Shown here piece after piece: positions 51,034 to 59,737 of a DNA stretch of 64,000 nt. The DNA is taken from assembly GCF_001685355.1 (NCBI RefSeq), contig NZ_CP016438.1:4898001-4962000 (forward strand), read 5' to 3'. The notes under the pieces are model-generated. The model did not search any database, was not told the origin of the DNA, and worked only from the letters and a program-made list of their open reading frames with translations. The stretch's first letter is position 1; each line of letters begins with the position of its first letter. The position numbers and the translations under genes were made by a program. The stretch comes from Streptomyces lincolnensis. Lineage in GTDB: Bacteria; Actinomycetota; Actinomycetes; Streptomycetales; Streptomycetaceae.

Positions 51034-52527
51034 CTAGACGGACACTGCCCGCTCAGCACGCCGCAACAACAGGGCGGCGACCATCCCTCCGAGGAACACC
51101 GCACCCGCGCCCACCAGCTGACTGGTCTCCAGGCCGGAGGCGAACGCGTCGGTGATCTCCCGCCGCTCCTGGGCCGACCCCGCCTCGGCCAGCGCCGCCG
51201 GCAAGGACGCCGCCACCGAAACCAGGGCCGCGAACCGGGAGTTCAGGACGGCGCCGAGCACCGCGACACCGAGCCCCTGCCCGAACTCCGCGAGCGTGCC
51301 GTTGACGCCCGCGCCCACCCCCGCCTTCTCCGGCGGGATCGCGCTCATGACGGCGTTGGCCATGGCGGGCATGGCGTAGGCGACACCGGCGCCCATGACG
51401 ACCAGGCCGAGCAGCATGCCGCCGTAGCCGTCACCGCCGAGCAGGGCGATCGCGGCGAGGCCGACCGCGAGGCAGGTCATGCCGACGGCGATCGTCAGCG
51501 GTGTACCGATCCTCGGCAGGAGCTTGGCGCTCACGCCGGTGAGGTTGAGGGCGACGATCGTGAGGGCGAAGGGCGCCGTGCGCAGACCCGCCTCCAGCGG
51601 GCCGTATCCGAGGACGAACTGGAGGTGCTGGGTGAGCAGGAAGAGCGAGCCGGCCATGCCGAAGGCGACGAGGATCGCGCCCGCGACGGCGCCGGTGAAG
51701 CGCTGGTTGCGGAAGAAGTGCATGTCGAGCATGGGGTACGGGATGCGCAGCTCCCACGCGGCGAAGCCGGCCAGGACGATCAGGCCTGTGGCGGCGGAGG
51801 TGAGCGTGGTCGTGGAGGTCCAGCCGTGCTCCGGGCCGGAGATGATCGCGTAGACGACGCCCGTCATGCCGATCGTGGAGAGCAGCGCGCCGAGCAGGTC
51901 GGGGCGGTCGCCCTGGGGGTTCTTGGACTCGGGGACCATGGTCAGGACGGCCACGAGGCCGATCACCGCGACCGGGATGTTGATGAGGAAGATCGCGCCC
52001 CACCAGAAGTGGTCGAGCATCACACCGCCGATCAGAGGGCCGGTGGCGAAGCCGAGGGAGTTGACGGTGGACCAGAGGCCGATCGCCTTCACCCGCTCGG
52101 AGTCGTCGAAGATCTGGACGACCACGGCGAGCGTGGTGGTGATCAGCAGCGCTCCGCCGACGCCCATGCCGGCGCGGGCCGCGATCAGCTGGCCGCTGGT
52201 GGTGGCGAGACCGGCCACGAGCGAACCGACGCCGAACAGGGCGAGCCCCGCCATCAGCAGCTTCTTGCGGCCGTAGCGGTCGGCGGCGCTGCCCGCGGTG
52301 AGCAGCAGGCCGGACTGCACGAGCGAGTAGGCGTTGATCATCCACTGGATGTCGGCGGTGGAGGCGTCGAGTTCGCGGGTGAGCGAGGGGATCGCAACGT
52401 TCAGGACGGTGTTGTCGAGCAGCACGGTGAGCTGGGCGAGGCAGATGACGCCGAGGATCAGCCAGCGCTGCGGATGGCCGCCGTGCGGGGTCTGGGCAGG
52501 TGCCTGTTCCTGGGGGGACGTTGTCAT
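51034..52527 (-). CDS. DHA2/EmrB-family MFS efflux pump
   Basis: A 497-residue, 14-TM drug:H+ antiporter. Motif A-like TAGSAADRYGRKKLLMAGLA sits between TM2 and TM3. Motif C-like LGFATGPLIGGVMLDHFWWG is near TM5. The start MTTSPQEQAPAQ is preceded by a 34-base operator-like inverted repeat. The TetR gene lies downstream on the same strand. The substrate is unknown; pumps of this type export antibiotics or toxic compounds. Confidence 0.92.
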   Translation of the reverse strand: MTTSPQEQAPAQTPHGGHPQRWLILGVICLAQLTVLLDNTVLNVAIPSLTRELDASTADIQWMINAYSLVQSGLLLTAGSAADRYGRKKLLMAGLALFGVGSLVAGLATTSGQLIAARAGMGVGGALLITTTLAVVVQIFDDSERVKAIGLWSTVNSLGFATGPLIGGVMLDHFWWGAIFLINIPVAVIGLVAVLTMVPESKNPQGDRPDLLGALLSTIGMTGVVYAIISGPEHGWTSTTTLTSAATGLIVLAGFAAWELRIPYPMLDMHFFRNQRFTGAVAGAILVAFGMAGSLFLLTQHLQFVLGYGPLEAGLRTAPFALTIVALNLTGVSAKLLPRIGTPLTIAVGMTCLAVGLAAIALLGGDGYGGMLLGLVVMGAGVAYAMPAMANAVMSAIPPEKAGVGAGVNGTLAEFGQGLGVAVLGAVLNSRFAALVSVAASLPAALAEAGSAQERREITDAFASGLETSQLVGAGAVFLGGMVAALLLRRAERAVSV

Positions 52528-52529
52528 GC

Positions 52530-52563
52530 TGTACACCGTAGAGCAGTTCCTATACGGCGTACA
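52530..52563. promoter_or_regulatory. TetR-type operator at the MFS promoter
   Basis: TGTACACCGTA (52530-52540) and TACGGCGTACA (52553-52563) form an inverted repeat with one mismatch and a 12-base spacer, directly upstream of the pump ATG. The AT-rich spacer TTCCTATA may include the -10. It is the likely binding site of the TetR encoded downstream. Confidence 0.75.
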
Positions 52564-52577
52564 ACATTCTTTCCCGT

Positions 52578-52623
52578 CGCACGCGGAAGGGCGGCGACTT
52601 CGGTCGCCGCCCTTCCGCGTGCG
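52578..52623 (-). terminator. strong terminator of the glycosyltransferase operon
   Basis: A perfect 21-bp stem around a TTCG loop lies 8 bases past the mannosyltransferase stop. It is the longest and cleanest hairpin in the window. It also shields the MFS promoter from read-through. Confidence 0.9.
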
Positions 52624-52630
52624 GGGAGCG

Positions 52631-54919
52631 TCAGCCGCTCGTCTTCTGGGTCAGGTCGTAGAAGGTGGCCGAACCGACCGTGACCTTCTTGAAGTTGGCC
52701 TCGATCCAGGTGGTGATCTGCGAGGACGTGCCGGTGCTGCTGCCGCCCGTACCGCCGCCGGAGCCGCCGGATCCACTGGATCCACTGGAGATGAAGTAGT
52801 GGATCCTGCCGTCCGCCACGTACTCCTTGAACTGGGCGAGCGTCGGGGACGGGTCGGTGCCGTTGAAGCCGCCGATCGCCATCACCGGGTCGCCGGTGGC
52901 GAGTTGGTAGCTCGCGGCGTTCTGGGCGCCGATGGCCGCGGCCGCCCAGGTGTACCGGCCGGCGTCGGTCTCCAGCAGCTTCTTGGCCTCGTCGGTGACA
53001 CTGGCGCCGTTGAGCAGGCCGCCGACACCGCCTCCGCCGCCCATGCCGCCGCGTTCACCCATGCCGCCGGGCATGCCGCCCTGCTGGTTCTGGGTGGTGC
53101 CGTTGCCCTGGGGGGTGCCCGGGGAGGTGCCGTTCTGGCCCGGCATGGCGCCGCCGAAGCCGCCGCCGCCCGTGCCACCGGGGAGGCCGTTGCCGTTGCC
53201 CTGCTGCCCCTGCGCGTTGCCGTTCTGCTGGTTCTGGCCGCCGCCCGGGAAGCCACCGCCACCCCCGCCGCGGCCGCCACCGGGACCGCCGCCCATCATG
53301 CTCGCGCCGGCCGGACCGGCCGTGACGATGGAGCCGGTGTGGCCCTCCTGGAGGGTGCTGAGGGTGTACGCGGTCGGACCGGCGAGGGCGGCGACCAGGC
53401 CCAGGGAGGCCGCCGCGAGGGCGAGTCGCCGGTCGAGACGGCCGGCGAAGATCAGGCCGAGCGCGGCGGCCAGGCCGCCGATCAGGACCAACCACTTCAG
53501 CCAGGGCAGGTAATCGGAGGTGCGGTCGAGCAGGACGTAGCTCCAGGACGCGGCCGCCACGACGGAGGCCGCGAGGGTGAGGGAGGCCCACATCTCGGCC
53601 CGCTTCTCCCACAGCAGACCCGCGCCCATGCCGATCACGACCGCCAGGTAGGGGGCGAGGGCCACCGTGTAGTACTGGTGGAAGATGCCCGCCATGTAGC
53701 TGAAGACGACCATGGTCATCAGCAGCGAGCCGCCCCAGACCAGGAACGCGCCGCGGGTGACGGAGGTCCGGCCCGCCCTGCGCGTGGCCCACAGGCCCGC
53801 GACCAGCAGGATCAGCGCGGCCGGGAGCAGCCAGGAGATCTGGCCGCCGATCTCGGAGTTGAACATCCGGTCCCAGCCGGTCTCGCCCCACTGACCGGTG
53901 CCGCCGCCACCGCCGCCTCCGCCTCCGACGGAGCCGGTCTCCTCGCCGTTGAGGCGGCCCAGGCCGTTGTAGCCGAAGGTCAGTTCAAGGAAGGAGTTGT
54001 TCTGCGAACCACCGATGTAGGGGCGGGAGGAGGCGGGCCACAGTTCGACGATCGCGACCCACCAGCCGCCGGAGACGACCAGGGCGAGGGTGGCCGCGGC
54101 CAGCTGGCCCAAGCGCCTGCGCACCGGCACCGGCGCGCAGACCGCGTACACGATCGCCAGCGGCGGCAGGATCAGGAAGGCCTGGAGGGTCTTGGCGAGG
54201 AACGCGAAGCCGATCGCGACACCGGCCCACACCAGCCACTTCGTCCGGCCGTCCTCCAGGGCGCGGACGACGAGGTAGCAGGCCAGCGCCATCAGCAGCG
54301 CCAGCATCGCGTCCGGGTTGTTGAACCGGAACATCAGCGCCGCGACCGGGGTCAGCGCGAGGGTCCCGCCCGCGATCAGGCCGGCCGCGGGGCTGAACCG
54401 GCGGCGCACGGACGCGTAGACCACGGCCACCGTGCCGACGCCCATCAGGACCTCGGGGGCCAGGATCGCCCAGGAGTTGAGGCCGAAGATCCTGACCGAC
54501 AGCTCCATCGGCCACAGAGAGGCCGGGGGCTTGTCGACGGTGATGGCGTTGCTCGCGTCCAGCGAGCCGAAGAAGAACGCCTTCCAGGACTGGCTGCCTG
54601 CCTGGACGGCCGCCGAGTAGAAGGAGTTGGCGTACCCGGAGGCGCTCAGGTTGTAGAGGTAGAGAAGGGTGGTGGCGAGGAGCAGGCCGAGGAACGCGGG
54701 GCGTGCCCAGCGGGGGTCCTCGGGGCAGCCCCGCCACAGTCTGCGGACGACGGGCTGCCGGGGCTCGCCGGCCTCGGGAGCCGTGGGGCCCGGGGGACTT
54801 GTGGGGTTTGTCGGCGTCATCGGGGCCTGGACCGCCGTATCGCCACTGGCTGTCGGTGGGTCCCAGGCCGTGGGGCCCGTGGGGCCCGGCGGGGTCGGAC
54901 GGTCGGTGTGGGTGGTCAT
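52631..54919 (-). CDS. ArnT/PMT-family membrane mannosyltransferase-like glycosyltransferase
   Basis: A 762-residue integral membrane enzyme of the GT39/ArnT-like group. The cytoplasmic N terminus is Pro/Thr-rich. TM1 is followed by the first outer loop GYANSFYSAAVQAGSQSWKA and NAITVDKPPASLWPMELSVR, where the catalytic Asp (VDKPP) is typical. About 12 TMs follow up to residue 500. Then comes a very Gly/Asn/Gln-rich region (530-640) and a C-terminal outer domain ending in FYDLTQKTSG. Lipid-linked sugar is the expected donor. Its ATG overlaps the GT2 stop (TGATG); that GT2 enzyme would make the donor. Confidence 0.85.
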   Translation of the reverse strand: MTTHTDRPTPPGPTGPTAWDPPTASGDTAVQAPMTPTNPTSPPGPTAPEAGEPRQPVVRRLWRGCPEDPRWARPAFLGLLLATTLLYLYNLSASGYANSFYSAAVQAGSQSWKAFFFGSLDASNAITVDKPPASLWPMELSVRIFGLNSWAILAPEVLMGVGTVAVVYASVRRRFSPAAGLIAGGTLALTPVAALMFRFNNPDAMLALLMALACYLVVRALEDGRTKWLVWAGVAIGFAFLAKTLQAFLILPPLAIVYAVCAPVPVRRRLGQLAAATLALVVSGGWWVAIVELWPASSRPYIGGSQNNSFLELTFGYNGLGRLNGEETGSVGGGGGGGGGTGQWGETGWDRMFNSEIGGQISWLLPAALILLVAGLWATRRAGRTSVTRGAFLVWGGSLLMTMVVFSYMAGIFHQYYTVALAPYLAVVIGMGAGLLWEKRAEMWASLTLAASVVAAASWSYVLLDRTSDYLPWLKWLVLIGGLAAALGLIFAGRLDRRLALAAASLGLVAALAGPTAYTLSTLQEGHTGSIVTAGPAGASMMGGGPGGGRGGGGGGFPGGGQNQQNGNAQGQQGNGNGLPGGTGGGGFGGAMPGQNGTSPGTPQGNGTTQNQQGGMPGGMGERGGMGGGGGVGGLLNGASVTDEAKKLLETDAGRYTWAAAAIGAQNAASYQLATGDPVMAIGGFNGTDPSPTLAQFKEYVADGRIHYFISSGSSGSGGSGGGTGGSSTGTSSQITTWIEANFKKVTVGSATFYDLTQKTSG

Positions 54920-56349
54920 CAGGAGTCGTTCCCTCGGGTCGGTGTCGTCGTCGGGCGCTGCGGCAGCGGCGCGTAGGCGTGGTGCCGGTAGGGCTGCGCG
55001 GGCGGCACCGTGGCGTAGGTCTGAGAGGAGGGGGCGTACGAGGCGGGGGCATGCGAGGAGGGGGCGTGCGAGGCGAGGGAGGCGGCCACCGTCGACGGTG
55101 TGCCGTCCTCGCGGCGGTCCGGGAAGACCCAGGCGCGGAAGAGCAGGAACCGCAGGACCGTCGCGGCCAGGTTGGCGGCGATCAGCACCGCCAGCTCGGT
55201 GGAGTGGGCCGGGTCGGAGGTCGCCGCGTTCAGGGCGGCCAGGGAGCCACTGGTCAGCGCGAGACCGATACCGAAGACGACCAGGCCCTGCGCCTGGTGC
55301 CGGACGGCGCCGCCCCGCCCGCGCACCCCGAAGGTCAGCCGCCGGTTGGCGGCGGTGTTCGCGACCGCCGAGACCAGCAGCGCGAGCGCGTTGGCGAGCT
55401 GCGAGCCGCCGAACTGCCGGAAGACGCTGTACAGCAGCAGATAGAAGAGGGTCGACAGACCGCCGACGACACAGAACCCGACGAGCTGACGGGCCAGCCC
55501 CTTCGGTACGTCCTTGATCTCGCGGTCGCGCGGATCGTCGCCGAAGGGCCGGGCGAGCCGGTCCAGCGGCAGCGAACCGCCGGCCAGCGCCTTGCCCACC
55601 CGCCACACGCCCTTGAGGTCGTCGGTCGCCGTCTTCACGATGTGGACGGTGGAGTCCGGGTCGTCGACCCAGTCGACGGGCACTTCGTGGATCCGCAGTC
55701 CCGCACGCTCGGCGAGCACCAGCATCTCGGTGTCGAAGAACCAGCCGGTGTCCTCCACCAGCGGCAGCAGCAGCCGGGCGACATCGCGGCGGATGGCCTT
55801 GAAGCCGCACTGCGCGTCGGAGAAGCGGGCCTGGAGGGAGCCGCGCAGGATGAGGTTGTAGGCCCGGCTGATGAACTCCCGCTTCGGCCCGCGCACCACC
55901 CGGGAGCTACGGGCGAGCCGGGAGCCGATCGCCAGGTCGGAGTGGCCCGAGATCAGCGGGGCCACCAGCGGCAGCAGGGCGTTGAGGTCGGTGGACAGGT
56001 CCACGTCCATGTAGGCGAGGATCGGGGCGTCCGAGGCGGACCAGACGGTCCTGAGCGCCCGGCCGCGGCCCTTCTGCTCCAGCCGGAAGGCCCTCACCTC
56101 CGGGATCTCCGCCTCCAGCCGCCGGGACACCTGGGGGGTGGTGTCCGTCGACGCGTTGTCCGCGATCGTGATGCGGAACGCGTAGGGGAACGTGCGCCGG
56201 AGATGGTCGTGCAGTCTCAGCACACACGGCTGGAGGTCCTTCTCCTCGTTGTAGACGGGGATCACTACGTCCAGGACAGGCGTACCGGCGTCGCCGGCCG
56301 GGAGGTGCTCCCGCGCCGGCAGGGTGCCGGGAGAAGAATCGGTTCGCAT
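54919..56349 (-). CDS. GT2 polyprenyl-phosphate glycosyltransferase fused to GtrA
   Basis: A 476-residue fusion. Residues 35-270 form a DPM1-like GT2 domain: VIPVYNEEKDLQP, ITIADNASTDTTPQ, and the metal motif YMDVDLSTDL. Residues 300-420 are a GtrA-type four-TM flippase (LVGFCVVGGLSTLFYLLLYS, then LALLVSAVANTAANRRLTFG). The C-terminal tail is Ser/Pro/Tyr-rich. It would charge a polyprenyl phosphate with a sugar and help flip it. The next gene, the membrane glycosyltransferase, would use it. The histidine kinase gene ends 14 bases upstream. Confidence 0.88.
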   Translation of the reverse strand: MRTDSSPGTLPAREHLPAGDAGTPVLDVVIPVYNEEKDLQPCVLRLHDHLRRTFPYAFRITIADNASTDTTPQVSRRLEAEIPEVRAFRLEQKGRGRALRTVWSASDAPILAYMDVDLSTDLNALLPLVAPLISGHSDLAIGSRLARSSRVVRGPKREFISRAYNLILRGSLQARFSDAQCGFKAIRRDVARLLLPLVEDTGWFFDTEMLVLAERAGLRIHEVPVDWVDDPDSTVHIVKTATDDLKGVWRVGKALAGGSLPLDRLARPFGDDPRDREIKDVPKGLARQLVGFCVVGGLSTLFYLLLYSVFRQFGGSQLANALALLVSAVANTAANRRLTFGVRGRGGAVRHQAQGLVVFGIGLALTSGSLAALNAATSDPAHSTELAVLIAANLAATVLRFLLFRAWVFPDRREDGTPSTVAASLASHAPSSHAPASYAPSSQTYATVPPAQPYRHHAYAPLPQRPTTTPTRGNDS

Positions 56350-56363
56350 GCGAACGACTCTGG

Positions 56364-57983
56364 TCAAGCCCCCTGTTGCACCCATATGGCGGCGCTGTGC
56401 TGTGCCTGTGAGTGCGATTGCCAGTTGGTTTCGGGCGCCGGACGGGGCGTCACGGGACCCACCGCGGGCAGGTGGAGCGTGAAGACGGTCCGTCCCGGAG
56501 CGCTGTCCACGGTCACGGCACCGCCGTGCGCGGTCGCCACGGCCTGCACGATCGCCAGGCCCAGACCGGTCGAGCCGGTGGCCCGGGAACGCGCCGAGTC
56601 ACCGCGCGCGAACCGTTCGAAGACATGCGGGAGCAGGTCGTCCGGGATGCCCTGGCCGTTGTCCTCGACGTCCACGCACATCCAGGGGCCGCGCCGCTGC
56701 ACGCGCGCGGTGACCGTCGTCCCCGCGGGGGTGTGTTTGCGGGCGTTGCCCAGCAGGTTGATGAGCACCTGCTGAAGGCGCGCCGCGTCCCCGGAGACGA
56801 GCGCCGGTTCGTCGGGCAGGTCCAGGCGCCAGTTGTGCTCCGTACCGGCCGCGCGGGCGTCGCTGATGGTGTCCACGACCAGCGGGATCAGATCCGTCTG
56901 CTCGAACTGGAGGGGCCGCCCGGCGTCGAGCCGCGCCAGCAGCAGAAGATCCTCGACGAGCAGGGTCATACGGCCGGCCTCGGACTCGATACGGCCCAGG
57001 GAGTGCCGGGTGTCCGGCCCGACCTCCTCCCGGCCGCGTCTGGTGAGTTCGGCGTAGCCGCGGATGGAGGCGAGCGGGGTGCGCAGCTCATGGCTGGCGT
57101 CCGCCACGAACTGCCGTACCCGTGTCTCGCTCTGCTGCCGTGCGTGCAGCGCGCCGTGGACGTGGTCCAGCATCCGGTTGAGCGCGGCCCCGACCTGGCC
57201 GACCTCGGTGTGCGGATCGCACTCCGCCTCGGGCACCCGCTCGCTGAGGTTCACCTCGCCGGTGTGCAGGGGGAGTTCGGAGACCCGGGTGGCGGTCGCG
57301 GCGACCCTGCGCAGGGGGCGGGTGGCGACGCCCACGAGGACGTATCCGGCGATGACGGCGGCGCCGAGACCCGCAGCGGTGACGCTGAGCTCGACGATGA
57401 CGAGGGTGTTGACGGTGCTGTCGACCGTGGTGGTCGGCAGGGCCACGTAGTAGGCGGAGCCGTCATTGCCCTGCACGTACATGACGAGGTAGTCACCGAG
57501 GCCGGGGATGGTCACGGTGTGCTTGCCGGTCGTGGGCACATCGGCGAACACGGCACGCTGGGCCGCGCTCAGCGGCGTGGCCGTCATCCGCTGGCGGGTG
57601 TCGTCGGACGCCTGCTCGGCGACGACCGCCTTGGAGATCGTGCCGTCGGAACCGACCTTCGCGGCCACCGTCTTCAGCTGCGTCGGTCCGTAGGTGACGA
57701 AGCCGTCGAGCCGGTCCTGGCCCGTGACGAGCTTGTCGTCCGCCTTGTCGTCCTCCTTGTCGTCCTCCTTGCCGAACGGAGGTCCCGCGAGACGCTTCCC
57801 GGCGTCGAAGACCTGATCGCCCAACTGGTCGTACAGATGGGACCGCAGGGCCAGTGTCGTCACCGTGCCGATCACCGCGCAGACCACCGCGATCAGCACC
57901 ACCGACGCGACGACGAGCCGGGCCCGCAGGGTGCGGGGCTTGCCTGGACGCTTCTGCGCACGCGGCCGTCGTCGTCCGCTCAT
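56364..57983 (-). CDS. OmpR-type sensor histidine kinase
   Basis: A 539-residue kinase. TM1 (VVASVVLIAVVCAVIGTVTT) and TM2 (VTAAGLGAAVIAGYVLVGVA) bracket an outer sensor domain of about 150 residues, with a Lys/Asp-rich stretch (KEDDKEDDKADDK). HAMP follows, then HisKA (RQFVADASHELRTPLASIRG) and HATPase (LINLLGNARKHTPAGTTVTA, VEDNGQGIPD, STGLGLAIV). Its ATG overlaps the regulator stop in ATGA. Two glycosyltransferase genes follow on the same strand with almost no gap, so the kinase is in their operon. Confidence 0.93.
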   Translation of the reverse strand: MSGRRRPRAQKRPGKPRTLRARLVVASVVLIAVVCAVIGTVTTLALRSHLYDQLGDQVFDAGKRLAGPPFGKEDDKEDDKADDKLVTGQDRLDGFVTYGPTQLKTVAAKVGSDGTISKAVVAEQASDDTRQRMTATPLSAAQRAVFADVPTTGKHTVTIPGLGDYLVMYVQGNDGSAYYVALPTTTVDSTVNTLVIVELSVTAAGLGAAVIAGYVLVGVATRPLRRVAATATRVSELPLHTGEVNLSERVPEAECDPHTEVGQVGAALNRMLDHVHGALHARQQSETRVRQFVADASHELRTPLASIRGYAELTRRGREEVGPDTRHSLGRIESEAGRMTLLVEDLLLLARLDAGRPLQFEQTDLIPLVVDTISDARAAGTEHNWRLDLPDEPALVSGDAARLQQVLINLLGNARKHTPAGTTVTARVQRRGPWMCVDVEDNGQGIPDDLLPHVFERFARGDSARSRATGSTGLGLAIVQAVATAHGGAVTVDSAPGRTVFTLHLPAVGPVTPRPAPETNWQSHSQAQHSAAIWVQQGA

Positions 57984-58720
57984 GACACCGCGGGCTTGAT
58001 CAGATAACCGGCTCCCCGCCGGGTGTGGATCATCGGCTCGCGCCCCGCGTCGATCTTGCGCCGCAGGTAGGAGATGTAGAGCTCGACCACATTGGCCTGG
58101 CCGCCGAAGTCGTAGGACCACACACGGTCGAGGATCTGCGCCTTGCTGAGCACGCGCCGCGGGTTGCGCATCAGGAAGCGCAGCAGCTCGAACTCGGTGG
58201 CGGTGAGGTGGATGTTCTCCCCGGCCCGCGAGACCTCGTGGCTGTCCTCGTCGAGGGTGAGGTCACCGACGACCAGCACGGAGTCGGACCGCCGGTCGGC
58301 GGCACCGGAGCGGCGGATGAGCCCGCGCAGCCGCGCCACGACCTCTTCGAGGCTGAACGGCTTGGTGACGTAGTCGTCGCCGCCCGCGGTCAGGCCCGCG
58401 ATCCGGTCCTCCACGGCGTCCTTCGCCGTCAGGAACAGCACCGGCACGTCCGGCAGCTCACGCCGCAGCCGCCCCAGGACGGCCAGCCCGTCCATGTCCG
58501 GCAGCATCATGTCGAGGACGACGGCGTCGGGCCGGAAGTCACGGGCGGTCTGGAGGGCACCCGTGCCGTCACCGGCACTGCGGATCTGCCAGCCCTCGTA
58601 GCGCAGGGCCATGGACAGCAGTTCGGTGATCGACAGCTCGTCGTCCACCACCAGCACGCGGACGGGGCTCCCGTCCGGCCTCAGCAGTTCGGTGCGCCCC
58701 TGGGGCGAGGTCGTGGTCAT
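57980..58720 (-). CDS. OmpR-family response regulator
   Basis: A 246-residue regulator with a complete receiver (VLVVDDELSI, phospho-Asp in AVVLDMMLPDMDGL, LFLTAKDA, YVTKPFSLEE) and a winged helix (TATEFELLRFLMRNPRRVLS then NVVELYISYLRRKIDAG). It begins the four-gene unit regulator-kinase-GT2/GtrA-mannosyltransferase. The start MTTTSPQGR was preferred over an upstream ATG without a ribosome site. Repeated CTGAGA/TCTCAG sequences lie upstream and could be its own binding sites. Confidence 0.95.
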   Translation of the reverse strand: MTTTSPQGRTELLRPDGSPVRVLVVDDELSITELLSMALRYEGWQIRSAGDGTGALQTARDFRPDAVVLDMMLPDMDGLAVLGRLRRELPDVPVLFLTAKDAVEDRIAGLTAGGDDYVTKPFSLEEVVARLRGLIRRSGAADRRSDSVLVVGDLTLDEDSHEVSRAGENIHLTATEFELLRFLMRNPRRVLSKAQILDRVWSYDFGGQANVVELYISYLRRKIDAGREPMIHTRRGAGYLIKPAVS

Positions 58721-58741
58721 GCTGAACACCCTGTCGGGGCC

Positions 58742-58804
58742 GCCTGAGAGCACCCTTTCCGCAGTCTGTGATTTCCCTGAGAAACGCACAGGGAGCTCTC
58801 AGGC
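58742..58804. promoter_or_regulatory. inverted and direct repeats upstream of the response regulator
   Basis: GCCTGAGAG (58742-58750) and CTCTCAGGC (58796-58804) form a 9-bp inverted repeat, and CTGAGA recurs at 58778-58783 in between. They lie 22-85 bases upstream of the regulator ATG and could be sites for autoregulation. Confidence 0.35.
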
Positions 58805-58873
58805 AACCCCTGGGAACCGCTGTCCCAGCTGGTGACCGGTGCGACCGGTGCCTGCCCGGCGCCCGGCCGGTCG

Positions 58874-59467
58874 CTAGTGCTTCCCGTTCGCGACGGCGGG
58901 CGCGAAGTGCACCGGGACGTACAGGTCGTAGAGGCGGTCGTTCGTGGCCGTGAAGTCCGCCCGGGTGACGACCGCGCACCGCACGGTCACGTCACAGACG
59001 ACCCCGTCCGCGATCTGGGGCCTCACGTGCTCCAGCGTCGTACGGAACTTTCCGCCCTTCTCGTACGGCAGCGTGATCCCGGGCGTGCCCGTGCCGGAGT
59101 CGGTGATCCGGCGCGACGAGCCGTCCTGGTTCTCCCGGCCGGGCAGACACGGGCCGGGCAGGGTCTTGTACGTCGTGGGATCGCCTACGACGACACCCTC
59201 GGGGATCGCGCAGAACGCGAGGAAGATGCCCTGCGCCCGGTTGTACCCGGCGCCTTTGACCTCGACCGTGCCGCCGGAGGCGGGCAGGACGGTCGGGCCG
59301 ACCTTCAGCCGCAGGTGGAACGTCTCGTCGGCGGCCGTGGTGACCACACGGTGGTCGTGACCACGGTGGTCGTGACCGCCGAACGGTACGGCACCGGAGG
59401 TGCCGGCCAGGGGCAGCACCGCGACGAGCGCGGTGGCCGCGGAGACGGCGATGGTGGGGGGTTTCAT
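58874..59467 (-). CDS. secreted neocarzinostatin-like Ig-fold protein
   Basis: A 197-residue exported protein. The signal peptide MKPPTIAVSAATALVAVLPL is cut near GTSGAVP. A short His-rich stretch (GGHDHRGHDHR) follows, then a domain with VLPASGGTVEVKGAGYNRAQ, a Cys in FLAFCAIPEG, and CDVTVRCAVVTRADFTATND. The pattern resembles the neocarzinostatin-type apoprotein fold with two disulfides. The His-rich patch could bind metal. Binding of an enediyne is not implied. It is upstream of a terminator-less gap to the epimerase gene. Confidence 0.65.
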   Translation of the reverse strand: MKPPTIAVSAATALVAVLPLAGTSGAVPFGGHDHRGHDHRVVTTAADETFHLRLKVGPTVLPASGGTVEVKGAGYNRAQGIFLAFCAIPEGVVVGDPTTYKTLPGPCLPGRENQDGSSRRITDSGTGTPGITLPYEKGGKFRTTLEHVRPQIADGVVCDVTVRCAVVTRADFTATNDRLYDLYVPVHFAPAVANGKH

Positions 59468-59737
59468 GAGACGGAGGCCGTCCTCTCAGGCATGCGTTCT
59501 TCGTGAACGCTGTTGATCGCCATTGATCACCATGCCTAGAACACGACTGACCAGTAGGCAATATTGGCCGTATTCCTTCACGTCTGTCCTGCCGCATCGG
59601 CACAGCCGTTCTGATGTGGCGGGCTCGGATGTCACATATCCCGGGGCCCGACCGTCCCAGTACTGAGAGCCGGTTCCGGGACCGGGAAGGCGCGCCGGTT
59701 CGGCGAGCAGGGACAGCACTTCTGGAAGGTGAGCGGC

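Noticed and set aside
58874..59467. An enediyne biosynthesis signal from the neocarzinostatin-like protein
   Set aside because: No polyketide synthase or enediyne gene is in the window; the fold is widespread in secreted Streptomyces proteins.
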